Notes under the pieces: generated by a model | Told to the model about the DNA's origin: nothing | What the model saw: only the letters and a program-made list of their open reading frames with translations | Databases searched by the model: none | From: an uncultured Gammaproteobacteria bacterium | GTDB lineage: Bacteria; Pseudomonadota; Gammaproteobacteria; Pseudomonadales; Pseudohongiellaceae | Assembly: GCA_913048385.1 (NCBI GenBank) | Contig: CAJWVZ010000004.1 | Span: forward strand, 62,001 to 126,000 | Reading direction: 5' to 3' | DNA length: 64,000 nt | Part shown: positions 44,610-54,204 of the stretch, piece by piece | How positions within the stretch are numbered: position 1 is the stretch's first letter | How the letters are laid out: each line of letters begins with the position of its first letter | Made by a program: the position numbers and the translations under genes

Positions 44610-47084
44610 ATGACTAGAAGTAGAAATGAAAAAGGAATAAGCAAAACGATTTTCATCCTTATGCTCGTCGGGATGAATTCTATTTCACAAGCTCAAATCG
44701 TCCCCGAAGAGATCATTGTGATTGGGGTTGTACCCTCCGGGCTCGGTGTGGATCGAGATAAGATCCCTTTCCCAGTTCAGTCTGGGAATGCAGAAGACCT
44801 TCAGCGTACAGGAGCGGATAGCGTCGCTGATTTTATGAATCAAAATTTTTTAAGCGTCACACTGAATGATGCACAAAACAACCCTCTCCAGCCCGATCTG
44901 CAGTATAGAGGCTTTACGGCATCTCCACTGTTAGGCCTTGCCCAAGGGATCGCCGTCTATCAAAACGGAGCTCGGATTAATGAACCCCTTGGTGATACGG
45001 TCAATTGGGACCTCATACCCCAATCAGCAGTTCAAGACATCACGCTTATTGGTGGCGCTAATCCGCTTTTCGGATTGAATGCTCTCGGAGGCTCTCTCGC
45101 AATTCGCATGAAAACCGGCTTCGATGTTGAAGGCTCTGGCATACAACTGACCACTGGAGCTTTTGGTCGACGTCAAGCTGCGTTTGAAAGCGGCAACAAT
45201 ATCGAGCTGGCAACATCACAGATTGCATACTATCTCAATGTAGAACAATTTGAAGAGGAGGGCTGGCGGGACCATTCGGCTTCAGAGGCAACAAATGCTT
45301 ACGCAAGCCTCGCATGGAAGAACGCCAAAGGAACAGGAAATATCTATTACCAAAGCGGAGATTCTGACCTTATCGGAAACGGAGCTAGCCCAGTTGAACT
45401 TCTTGCTACTAACCGAGCTGCAATTTTTACGGGACCCGATGTGACCTCTAATAATATGCAAATGTTTGGCGGCGACTTCAATTTTAGCCCAGATGATTCA
45501 AACAGTCTTAGCGGAAATTTTTTCTATCGCGATAACAGTACGGACGCTTTCAACGGAGACGGTTCAGAGTATGCAACCTGCGACTTTTTATCTGGTAGGG
45601 CGCTCATTGAAGAGCTAGAGGAAGATGATTTAGATGACGACGACCTTTGTAATAATCAGTTCAGCGACAGTGAAGATTTAGAGTCGTACATCAACAACGT
45701 TGCTCTAAGCAATGGAGAAGACGATTTCGACTTAGAGGATTTTACTGACGATCTCTCAGGCTCGGGCATTCTAAGCGACGAAGCTATAAACAATCTTAGC
45801 AAACGCAATCAAAAGAGCCGGGGGCTTGATTTTCAATGGCGCAATAGCGGAACAGTGTTTGGCATTCCGTTGAACAGCATCGTGGGAATCGCACACTTTA
45901 AGGGTTCCTCAGATTTCAATTCAGTTCTTGAACTTTCTCGCTTAGATCCAATTACGAGACTAACTACCAACCTCGGAACTGGAACCTTCGTCGATAGCGA
46001 GGCTACTTCAGTAAGCACTTTATCCAAATCAAACAGCATTTATTTTACCTCAACGGCTGAACTGAGAGCCTCAATTTCAGCGACCGTGTCCGCGCGATAC
46101 AACAATACCGACGTCGAGCTTCAGGATCTTTCTGGGGTGCGCCCCGAGTTGAACGGCAAGCATAATTTTTCTCGGACGAACCCCTCCTTCGGCGTAACTT
46201 GGCAAGCTTCAGATAACCATGTTTTGTTTACTTCAATCAACCAGTCGGCTCGCGCGCCGACACCAATCGAATTGGCGTGCAACGAGGGTGTTTTCGAAAT
46301 TGCGCGAAAGTATGCAATGGCTCGAGGGGACGACCCCGATGATATAGATTTCGAATGCAGATTGCCTAATGCCTTCCTTGCAGATCCGCCACTAGAGCAA
46401 GTAGTCACGACGAGTGCAGAGATTGGAGCCAGAGGACGATACGCTGACGTTAATTACGAAGTTAGCCTTTTTTCGACAACCAATCGCAATGATATTTTGT
46501 TTCAAACGACCGGCCGGTCTACCGGTCTCTTTGCGAATATTTCGAAAACAAGAAGGCGGGGGGTCGAATTATCCTTCAACGGTAGTTACGATCAGTTCAG
46601 CTGGCTAGCGTCTTACAATTATCTTGAGGCCACGTTTGAAGACAACTTTAAAGCTTTGAGCCCGAACCATACATTTGCTGATGAAAATGGAGAAATAAGT
46701 ATCCAAGCCGGAGCTTCAATTCCTGGAATTCCAAAACAACAGTTTAAGTTGATTGGAGATTTTCAAATAAGTAATCAATTGGAGGTAGGATTTGTCTTCC
46801 AAGCTAGCTCTGAACAATATTTTCGCGGAGATGAGTCTAATCAGCTACCTTCGATCTCTGGTTACACAACAACCAACCTCAGGGCTAACTATACGTTGAG
46901 TTCAAAGCTGAATTTTTTTGCCAGAATTAAAAACTTATTCGACAAAGAATATGAAAACTTTGGTTTGCTCGGCGAGGATCCGTCCGAACTCGATGCTCCC
47001 ATTGTGCAGGGGATGAGTATTCCTCGATTTCTTGGTCCAGCGATGCCTAGAGCAGCTTATCTAGGCTTAAGTTATTTTTTTTAA
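44610..47084 (+). CDS. TonB-dependent outer-membrane receptor
   Basis: The 824-residue protein has a signal peptide (IFILMLVGMNSISQAQ), a TonB box-like EEIIVIG, a plug domain (about residues 40-165; QPDLQYRGFTASPLLG, LIPQSAVQDITLIGGANPLFG) and a C-terminal barrel ending in an aromatic (LGLSYFF). It should import a siderophore, cofactor or other scarce nutrient. An unusual, highly acidic insertion (about residues 330-393; EELEEDDLDDDDL and DDFDLEDFTDD) with flanking cysteines probably forms an extracellular loop. No Fur-like site is seen upstream. A GTG at 44586 is an alternative start. Confidence 0.88.
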   Translation: MTRSRNEKGISKTIFILMLVGMNSISQAQIVPEEIIVIGVVPSGLGVDRDKIPFPVQSGNAEDLQRTGADSVADFMNQNFLSVTLNDAQNNPLQPDLQYRGFTASPLLGLAQGIAVYQNGARINEPLGDTVNWDLIPQSAVQDITLIGGANPLFGLNALGGSLAIRMKTGFDVEGSGIQLTTGAFGRRQAAFESGNNIELATSQIAYYLNVEQFEEEGWRDHSASEATNAYASLAWKNAKGTGNIYYQSGDSDLIGNGASPVELLATNRAAIFTGPDVTSNNMQMFGGDFNFSPDDSNSLSGNFFYRDNSTDAFNGDGSEYATCDFLSGRALIEELEEDDLDDDDLCNNQFSDSEDLESYINNVALSNGEDDFDLEDFTDDLSGSGILSDEAINNLSKRNQKSRGLDFQWRNSGTVFGIPLNSIVGIAHFKGSSDFNSVLELSRLDPITRLTTNLGTGTFVDSEATSVSTLSKSNSIYFTSTAELRASISATVSARYNNTDVELQDLSGVRPELNGKHNFSRTNPSFGVTWQASDNHVLFTSINQSARAPTPIELACNEGVFEIARKYAMARGDDPDDIDFECRLPNAFLADPPLEQVVTTSAEIGARGRYADVNYEVSLFSTTNRNDILFQTTGRSTGLFANISKTRRRGVELSFNGSYDQFSWLASYNYLEATFEDNFKALSPNHTFADENGEISIQAGASIPGIPKQQFKLIGDFQISNQLEVGFVFQASSEQYFRGDESNQLPSISGYTTTNLRANYTLSSKLNFFARIKNLFDKEYENFGLLGEDPSELDAPIVQGMSIPRFLGPAMPRAAYLGLSYFF

Positions 47085-47096
47085 GGCCTATGCCTT
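47083..47096. terminator. Possible short terminator between the TonB receptor and glpQ
   Basis: A 5-bp stem AAGGC/GCCTT with a 4-base loop begins inside the TonB receptor stop, with T-runs on both sides. It is short, so only modest confidence is justified. The two flanking genes are convergent. Confidence 0.35.
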
Positions 47097-47105
47097 TTCC
47101 TGCCT

Positions 47106-48119
47106 TTAACGGTTCGAGAGGAATTTTACGACCTGATCCGGAAAGTCGGTAAAAACACCATCCACACCCGCCTCAAAATAAAAATACCTTAACAGATCAT
47201 CGAAGCTCTCAGCATAATCTGGAATGCCTCCTGTATCCGATCTAAAAGTATAGGGGTGAACCTGCATATTGTTCTCATGAGCGAACTTAACGAGATCACT
47301 AATTATTAATCGTCCTTTCTCTGAGCCTGAATCGATTATTAAGCTCTTAGTAGGGCCAAATCCATCTGCGTAACGACCAACCTCTCTCATACCCTCCCGA
47401 CTGAACATCCACTGATACTCATCCTCAGTTCCTGCCAGCATCACTAAGTTCAAATCCATTTCTGCTTCTGGCATCAAAATTTCGCGGAGTCTTTTTACCT
47501 CTGGCCAGCTGAAGGTCTGAAGGAAGACTTTATCGCGCTTATCTTTATATCCATAGTCTTTCAATACTTTAAGCACTGCCGCGGACAGATCTTTCCCTTC
47601 AGCCAAATGGAACTCAGGAGATTTTATCTCAGGATAAATCCCAACGCTTTTGCGCATTGATTGATTCAATCCTTGAATCAATTCAATTTCTTCCGAAAAA
47701 GTAGCAATACGGAAGACAGAATTCCCCGATGGGAAACGATTCGGATATATTTGTTGTCTCTCCCCATCTACATTTCGCTCGCCTTCTCGCATGTTTAATG
47801 TCTTTAGTTCTTTAAGTGAAAAATCTATAACGTAATGGCGGCCATCTTCTCTCGCCCGTCCCGGATATTGCACCGCAACATCGCTAGTCCGATCGAGAGT
47901 GATGTCATGGATTACAACCACCTGGTCATCGCGAGTCATGACTAAATCTTGTTCAATATAGTCCGCACCCATCGCGAACGCCATCGCCTTCGCTTGCAAT
48001 GTGTGCTCAGGCAAATATCCGCTTGCGCCTCGGTGTGCGACAACTATTTTTTGGGAGAAAGAATTCATCGACAAACTTACCAGAAAGAGAACAAACATAA
48101 ATTTTTGGCAGATCTTCAT
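47106..48119 (-). CDS. glpQ: Periplasmic glycerophosphodiester phosphodiesterase
   Basis: The 337-residue protein has a signal peptide (FMFVLFLVSLSMNSFS) and the GDPD TIM barrel: VVAHRGASGYLPEHT with the catalytic His, ADYIEQDLVMTRDDQ and VVIHDITLDRTS supply the metal and second His. GlpQ splits glycerophosphodiesters into glycerol-3-phosphate and an alcohol in the periplasm. Length matches GlpQ. No glpT is adjacent. It converges with the TonB receptor with about 20 bases between. Confidence 0.93.
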   Translation of the reverse strand: MKICQKFMFVLFLVSLSMNSFSQKIVVAHRGASGYLPEHTLQAKAMAFAMGADYIEQDLVMTRDDQVVVIHDITLDRTSDVAVQYPGRAREDGRHYVIDFSLKELKTLNMREGERNVDGERQQIYPNRFPSGNSVFRIATFSEEIELIQGLNQSMRKSVGIYPEIKSPEFHLAEGKDLSAAVLKVLKDYGYKDKRDKVFLQTFSWPEVKRLREILMPEAEMDLNLVMLAGTEDEYQWMFSREGMREVGRYADGFGPTKSLIIDSGSEKGRLIISDLVKFAHENNMQVHPYTFRSDTGGIPDYAESFDDLLRYFYFEAGVDGVFTDFPDQVVKFLSNR

Positions 48120-48190
48120 AATAATCGCTCTTGTTATTTTGTTTTAAACGAACCGCTTAGCAACTACCGGTGAAATGAAGACCAACAACG

Positions 48191-50581
48191 CTACGATCCC
48201 AAGCGATATCGTAGCTTAAAAGCAATCGTGTCAACAATGCGGTCATTCCAAGACTGCTCGAATAAATTCTGGAACGGCATAAACTCATCCCGCGGCAGGT
48301 TACTACCCCGAGTATAAACTAAAAACAAATCCGATAATGGTGCTATCTGCCATCGATATCTAGCCTGAAATGTGAGGCGACTAATTACAAAATTATCACT
48401 TTGGTCACTTGGTTTATGTGTATTCTGCAAAAAATCCAAATCACCAACGTTAACTTGCCAAAAACGGTCTTCAAAGGCTTTTAAGGCAGTCCACTGCATC
48501 GTAAATCTTAACTGCTGTTGAGCGGTAATAAAATAATTAACCTCGGCTCGAGGCGCCCATTGGTGGGCTTCAAAACTTGTATAACGACCACTCCCCTTAT
48601 GAATTAACAAAGCCTCTTGATCTGTGTATCGCAGATTAAGGTCAAAAGAAAAGCGGTCGTCTGGTCGCCAAGAGACCCCCGCGGAGACGGTATTTTTTTC
48701 AGGACCAAGCTCGTCTTGATCCAGATTTAAGCTTAATTTATAGGCTATTTCTTCAGCAGGATTTGTTGAGAACGAAAGATCAAGTCCTTCGCGTTGGACT
48801 ATTCGGAAATTTCCAGTCCCACGGCCCAGTCGGTCATCAACGCGTTTAGGAAAGTACTTTAATCGATAATTAATACTGCTGTTATTAAGGAAATTATAAT
48901 TCTGCCCCAAAATAAACCCAAGAGCGATCGGGTCACCATCGGTATTCGCTCGGTTAACTGTCGAGAAACTTGTGGTCCGCTGTCTCAGACCTTTGATATC
49001 AGATTCCGTTTTTGACCAACTATAATCAAGATATACCGCATCGTTACGACTTAGAAATCCCAACTCGTTTATATCGAGAGTGTCATCCATATACGTCATT
49101 CGTAAAGAGTGATTGACGCCACGCTCGGGTCTAAAGTTAAAATCCGCAAAATAGCCATTACCACTAATATTATTTACTTCACTCTTCATTACCTGCGTAT
49201 CAACGACCCAGCGACTATCGGCAGAAAAAAAATGCATATCTAAGGCGTTTACCGAAGCCTGTTTGGTTGGGTGTGAATAGTTAGTCCCCATCCATCCTAT
49301 GGATCGCCTACCTCCACTACTAGTATCTTGATAAAGAAGCCTGCCCACACTAAAATCTCGGCCCGTTGCCAAGATACTAATAGGCGTCCCATCGTCAAGA
49401 TTTCCGCTTAATTGCGAGTCGTCCTCGATGGCAAATAATGCCCCGTAACGCCAATTACCATTCTGCCCAGTAAGCTTAGCCGCACCTAACAGGTCACTCG
49501 GCCGACTCAAATCGGTCGGAACAATCTCGACGTTCTCCGGAACGTCATAGATTGCCGCACCTCCAATGCGTCTGGTGTTGAGCAAAGATATAGGGCCCCA
49601 ACCGGGACCTGGGCGCGAGACCGTCCTTGGAGAGTTATTAAAGATGTCTTGGCCCTCCAGAAAAAACGACCGTCTCTCCGGAAAAAAAACCTCGTAAGCG
49701 GTCAGGTTAACGACTACATCATCAGATTCGACATTCCCAAAATCGGGGTTCAGTGTCGCCGATAACAAAGTGTTAGTTGTGGGTCGCCAGAATAACTCCG
49801 ATCCAATTTTCGACTCCAGCCGATTACCAACGCCCTCATAGACAGAAGAGACGAATGGGTAATATGTCAGTTGGCGACGCGGTTCAATATCGCGGAGCTC
49901 GTATTTTTCGAAGGCAGAAAGATATTGATTAACGGTACGCGGAAGCGGAGGATTAGACCAGGCCTCTCCATTAAGGTGGCCGACTTGCCTCTCGAAATAC
50001 AGGCCCATCTGACGAACACTCTCAACTTGAGGGAGCGGCATCATAGACCACGGGATAAAATACTCAACACTCCAGCCATTATCTAAGGCCTGCGTTCTTC
50101 CGTTCCAAGCTCCGTCCCATTGCATATTCATAGTTCGCTCCGGCAAGAGAGAAGCGTCGGTCATCGAATCTCCGAGATTAATCCTCAAAAAATATCCGTA
50201 CAATCCTTCACCAGACGCATCTATACCGACCACGAAACCATCTCGGTCTAATTGTGTATCTCTAGTAGTCATTCTTGCGATTAAGGTATCGGAGGGCTGA
50301 AAGTTAATCACACCGACATAAATACCTTTCTCTGTATAAAAAAATCGAATGTGCGTCTCATAAGGTGTCTCTGCCAACGTATCAGGATTTATTACCCGCA
50401 TGCCATCGATGATAGGAAGATCATTCCAAACGGCTTCATCGATGTAACCATCGAGCTTAATATTTGCGGTGCTTTCTGAAACACGAGTAATTTGAGGCGT
50501 CTGTGCAAAAGCAATACCAATTCCTAACCACAGCATTGCCAGCAGTAGCAGATGTCTTAGTTGAAAAAGTAGCTTTCTCAT
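48191..50581 (-). CDS. DUF5916 outer-membrane protein with N-terminal CBM9-like domain
   Basis: The 796-residue protein has a signal peptide ending AFAQ and an N-terminal CBM9-type sugar-binding-like domain (about residues 35-210; LDGYIDEAVWNDLP, YETHIRFFYTEKGIYVG). The rest is DUF5916: SVEYFIPWSMMPLPQVESVR, FGNVESDDVVVNLTAYEVFFPERRSFFLEG, and a long run of alternating aromatic/polar strands that ends ...IVDTIAFKLRYRLGS, like an outer-membrane barrel. Function is not established for the family. It is on the same strand as the M1/M28 peptidase, 163 bases away. Confidence 0.82.
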   Translation of the reverse strand: MRKLLFQLRHLLLLAMLWLGIGIAFAQTPQITRVSESTANIKLDGYIDEAVWNDLPIIDGMRVINPDTLAETPYETHIRFFYTEKGIYVGVINFQPSDTLIARMTTRDTQLDRDGFVVGIDASGEGLYGYFLRINLGDSMTDASLLPERTMNMQWDGAWNGRTQALDNGWSVEYFIPWSMMPLPQVESVRQMGLYFERQVGHLNGEAWSNPPLPRTVNQYLSAFEKYELRDIEPRRQLTYYPFVSSVYEGVGNRLESKIGSELFWRPTTNTLLSATLNPDFGNVESDDVVVNLTAYEVFFPERRSFFLEGQDIFNNSPRTVSRPGPGWGPISLLNTRRIGGAAIYDVPENVEIVPTDLSRPSDLLGAAKLTGQNGNWRYGALFAIEDDSQLSGNLDDGTPISILATGRDFSVGRLLYQDTSSGGRRSIGWMGTNYSHPTKQASVNALDMHFFSADSRWVVDTQVMKSEVNNISGNGYFADFNFRPERGVNHSLRMTYMDDTLDINELGFLSRNDAVYLDYSWSKTESDIKGLRQRTTSFSTVNRANTDGDPIALGFILGQNYNFLNNSSINYRLKYFPKRVDDRLGRGTGNFRIVQREGLDLSFSTNPAEEIAYKLSLNLDQDELGPEKNTVSAGVSWRPDDRFSFDLNLRYTDQEALLIHKGSGRYTSFEAHQWAPRAEVNYFITAQQQLRFTMQWTALKAFEDRFWQVNVGDLDFLQNTHKPSDQSDNFVISRLTFQARYRWQIAPLSDLFLVYTRGSNLPRDEFMPFQNLFEQSWNDRIVDTIAFKLRYRLGS

Positions 50582-50744
50582 GGCTTCGCTTTATTGAGGT
50601 AACATTTCTTCCACTGGCTACGAGTAGTAAGCAAATGGCGGCAGGTAAATTAAGAGTTTATCGTATACGATTTAAAAAAAGGTAATTCGGAACAATTAGT
50701 CACAAAGTTTTTAAACAAAGATTCTAATAGGACAGATACGCTGG

Positions 50745-53700
50745 TTAGCGCTGCCTCAGCGTCGCCCTTAATTGAATGAGCTCTTGACCTCTGAGTACAT
50801 CTAACCGAACGTTATCACCCGGCTCGGACTCTCGAAGCAAATTTGAATAAACTTGTAAATTATCAACAACAACGTTGTTAAAACTTAAAAGCACATCACC
50901 AGCCAACAAGCCTGCAGCAGACGCAGCGCTTTCAGGCAACACAGCCTCGACCCGTATTCCATCGCCACTGTAGTTAAAGTCGGGCATAGTCCCCAGACTT
51001 GCCTCACGATTACCCAATCCGGTCCTCTGGACTGTCGGTGAAGCATTAGCTAAAGTTACGCGAAGCGGTTCTACATTGTCTGCTAGATAAGTCAAAGCTT
51101 CTTCTACCCACAAAGAAATCTGAGACATACCGTCGAGATCAATTAGATCAATAGAGTCGGACGTTCTGTGGTAATTACCGTGAATTCCGCTGAACAAATG
51201 TAGTGCAGGAACTCCCCTTTTCAGAAAGCTAGAATGGTCGCTGCTGGATATCGCCCGTTCAGGCATCTCAGATTGAAGCCCTATCGTGAAGCCAATGCCT
51301 TGCGCCATAAACGGAAACTCATAGGCACTGCCGGACCCGAAAAGTTGAAGAGACTTTCCCTCCAATCTGCCCACAGAATCTAAATTGAGCATTGCAAAAA
51401 CCTGATCTGCCGGAATCCCGAAGGGCAAATGATCAGCAAAATACTCCGAGCCCAAAAGCCCAGACTCCTCAGCGGAAAAAGCGACAAAAAGAATCGGCCT
51501 TTCGGGACTGAAAGAACGGCGCAGCTTTGCCGCAACTTCTATAAGCACAGACACTCCCGAAGCGTTATCATCCGCGCCCGGAAAAATCTCACCATTAGAA
51601 TTAGCACCAAGGTGGTCATAATGAGCTCCGACGACTACAGGAAAATTCTCAAGTTCCGGGTTCGTTCCGGGCAACAGACCAACAACATTAAAAAGATCAA
51701 CGGAAGAACCATCGGTAAGCATTTGTCGCCAACTTTGCTTATAAGAGCCCTCTGGCGCAAGCAGTCCAGCTAGCCGGAACTGACCTGCTATGTAATCTCC
51801 CGCACGATTAAGTTCCTCAGTGCCTATTCCTCTTCCAGCCATTTCGACATCCGCAAGAACAGTAATATGTCGGCTTAACCCAGAGGGCAAATATTTTGGT
51901 GGGAGCTGAGCTAATGGCGGGATTGCTTGTATATCTTCATTACCATAGGTTCTTTTAGTCTCGGCTTTTTCCCACATCAAGGGTGATCCTTCGCTCGCCC
52001 AAGTTCCTTTAATATCATTTACCGGCTCCACACCCTCAAAACTCAGATATGAGTACTTGCCGTAATGAGGAAGCTTTTCGATTATTCCTGAAACGGCCTC
52101 AACATTATCGATGTGAATAAATCCTAGGGTTAATGATGGGTCTGCCGGATGCCGTACTGTTGCGACCGAACTCCTATTGGAATATTCGACCAGGCCCAGT
52201 ATATCGTCGTCGAATTTTAATCCCTCTGAGTTTAGGGCTAGTCCGTAATCAGCCGCCGCGGTATTTAGGCTAGCTAACCAACGATTGTCTCTTCCAATAA
52301 TCCAAACATCTCGGTCCTCAGGCAGAGTGTCTATAGCATCAGATACTAAAATTTGCGTATCGAGCCCGGCCCCAAAAGCCTCAGCCAACGCGCGCCATTC
52401 GGCTCGACTGATTTTTTCATCGTTTGCTGGCAGTATGAAGGTCACTTGGTCTGAGCCGAAAAGAGACCCAATACTTGGTGCGGTCTCTAACACGTCAAGT
52501 TGCCTAAAAAAATCATACCTAGGATCTGCAATAACAGCTTCGAGGCTATCGTAATCTTCCGCTAAAAATCCCTCTAAACGCTCCGAAAGATCAACCTCGA
52601 CTATCACCGGATCAGGCTCGTCTGTATAAAAGAGAGCAACAGGCATTCTAATTTGATAAGGAAGCTCAGCTTGTACTTGCGCAAACATAAGCCGTGCTTG
52701 GTTCCCCTGCTCCTTATCTACGCTTAGCGTTATTTCAGGCGCACCGACTCTCTCAACCCACTGGCTAAAAAACGAGGTTAAGTCTTCGCCCGAAATAGAG
52801 CTAAAATGTAGAGCAATGTCCGCAAAACTTGCACGTTTAAAAAGGAAGTCTGCATAGAAAGTTCTTAGTCCCTCAAGAAATAAGTCGTCCCCAAGCCGCT
52901 TCCTCAGCATATGCCAGAGCATTAATGTTTTTCCATAACCAATTGCCTGACTGGCGGCCGAGTTTCTTGCGGTAAAATCCTTTAAAGGAAAATCGACACC
53001 TTCTCCCACATAATTTCTATAGCGCGACAACATTTCTTTTCGATACTTAGCGCCATTACCATCCATTTCTTGGAACAAATGATCTGCAAGATAAGCGGTA
53101 AGGCCTTCACTCCAATTACCCGTTTCATAGTCAGGGTAAACGCCATTGCCCCACCAATTATGTAAAATTTCGTGAGGGTACGAAGATTCTAAAATAAACG
53201 GAAATCGAATAATCTTCTCCCCCAGTAAAGTAAATGAGGGCATGCCGTAGCCCGTTTCCCAAAAGTTTTCAACCAGTGCAAATTTCGAATAAGGATAGTC
53301 ACCTAATAAGGGCTCATATAAAGCTAGGTATCTTGCAGTCGCGTCGAGATAACGAGTAGCAAGATTTATGTCTGGTGTTCGCAAGTAAGCCAGCTTCTGA
53401 ATGGAATCTTGCTCAGCATCGTTGTAATCGGAATTACTATATTCGGTAAACGCCCCCGCGATAAGATAAATTTCTTCGACTGGTTTATCACTGACCCAAG
53501 CGTTCCGACCGCTCCGATCACCCTGACTGATTGCTAGCCACTCTTCCGCTTGTCCTTCAAATTCAACGGAGAGATCAAAGGTAATAAACTCATCCCCAAA
53601 ATCAGGAACCCACGCGCTATTCTTGTTGAGGTAGGCACCTTCCGACGCAATGATTCCGCTAGTCTCTGCGAAACTTTGAGCGTATTCGTTGCCAAATTGA

Positions 53701-54158
53701 ACAATTACGTCTGAGATTTTCCCTGAATAACTTAGCAACACTTCATCAGACCGCCGTCGTGGCAAAGAGACGGTATAAATATTTTTAGCCGCAGTATTGC
53801 TGCTCATCGCATTCAGTCGCGAGCTTCGCACAGAGTCCTCGGATACCACCTTTTGCAATCGTCGAGGTCTGTTAGTAATTTCTAAATTAGCATTAAGATT
53901 AAATGTTTTTTCAGTGCCGCTTTTCCCATTAGAAAATTTAATTAAGTCGTCGACTTCGATAGTCTGAGCAAAAGGATCAATTTTAACGCGCAAACTATGA
54001 TGAGTTAGAACCGGATTTGTAGCACTTTCTCGTAAACTAGAACTAGACTGTGCAGAAACCACGCCAGAATAGAAACTAAATACAACCAATATAAAAGAGG
54101 ATATCTGGTAATCGAATTTCTTGAAGTTATTAAGCTTAATATTCAAACGCCGCCTCAT
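50745..54158 (-). CDS. Secreted M1-like + M28 + PDZ fused metallopeptidase
   Basis: The 1137-residue protein has a signal peptide (FILVVFSFYSGVVSAQ). Residues about 45-500 form an M1 aminopeptidase-like unit with H329-E330-x2-H333 (YPHEILHNWWGNG), the Glu in GNWSEGLTAY, and YGMPSFTLLGE in the exopeptidase-loop position. Residues about 765-1020 form an M28 peptidase whose ligands all appear present: AHYDHLG (H846), GADDNASG, FSAEESGLLGS, LNLDSVG and GNYHRTSD. A PDZ domain closes the protein (about 1045-1137; AASAAGLLAGDVLLSF). Two intact zinc peptidases plus a PDZ in one chain is unusual. It follows a TolB-like lipoprotein gene by 46 bases, with a Fur-like site upstream of both. Confidence 0.85.
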   Translation of the reverse strand: MRRRLNIKLNNFKKFDYQISSFILVVFSFYSGVVSAQSSSSLRESATNPVLTHHSLRVKIDPFAQTIEVDDLIKFSNGKSGTEKTFNLNANLEITNRPRRLQKVVSEDSVRSSRLNAMSSNTAAKNIYTVSLPRRRSDEVLLSYSGKISDVIVQFGNEYAQSFAETSGIIASEGAYLNKNSAWVPDFGDEFITFDLSVEFEGQAEEWLAISQGDRSGRNAWVSDKPVEEIYLIAGAFTEYSNSDYNDAEQDSIQKLAYLRTPDINLATRYLDATARYLALYEPLLGDYPYSKFALVENFWETGYGMPSFTLLGEKIIRFPFILESSYPHEILHNWWGNGVYPDYETGNWSEGLTAYLADHLFQEMDGNGAKYRKEMLSRYRNYVGEGVDFPLKDFTARNSAASQAIGYGKTLMLWHMLRKRLGDDLFLEGLRTFYADFLFKRASFADIALHFSSISGEDLTSFFSQWVERVGAPEITLSVDKEQGNQARLMFAQVQAELPYQIRMPVALFYTDEPDPVIVEVDLSERLEGFLAEDYDSLEAVIADPRYDFFRQLDVLETAPSIGSLFGSDQVTFILPANDEKISRAEWRALAEAFGAGLDTQILVSDAIDTLPEDRDVWIIGRDNRWLASLNTAAADYGLALNSEGLKFDDDILGLVEYSNRSSVATVRHPADPSLTLGFIHIDNVEAVSGIIEKLPHYGKYSYLSFEGVEPVNDIKGTWASEGSPLMWEKAETKRTYGNEDIQAIPPLAQLPPKYLPSGLSRHITVLADVEMAGRGIGTEELNRAGDYIAGQFRLAGLLAPEGSYKQSWRQMLTDGSSVDLFNVVGLLPGTNPELENFPVVVGAHYDHLGANSNGEIFPGADDNASGVSVLIEVAAKLRRSFSPERPILFVAFSAEESGLLGSEYFADHLPFGIPADQVFAMLNLDSVGRLEGKSLQLFGSGSAYEFPFMAQGIGFTIGLQSEMPERAISSSDHSSFLKRGVPALHLFSGIHGNYHRTSDSIDLIDLDGMSQISLWVEEALTYLADNVEPLRVTLANASPTVQRTGLGNREASLGTMPDFNYSGDGIRVEAVLPESAASAAGLLAGDVLLSFNNVVVDNLQVYSNLLRESEPGDNVRLDVLRGQELIQLRATLRQR

Positions 54159-54204
54159 TTCTTGATCCGAAACACTGTTAAGCGCGGGATGGAGGGCCCG
54201 TAGA

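Noticed and set aside
47106-47130. A GGTTCGA-type stretch suggesting a tRNA T-arm
   Set aside because: There is no acceptor stem or anticodon arm, and the stretch falls within the glpQ coding end.
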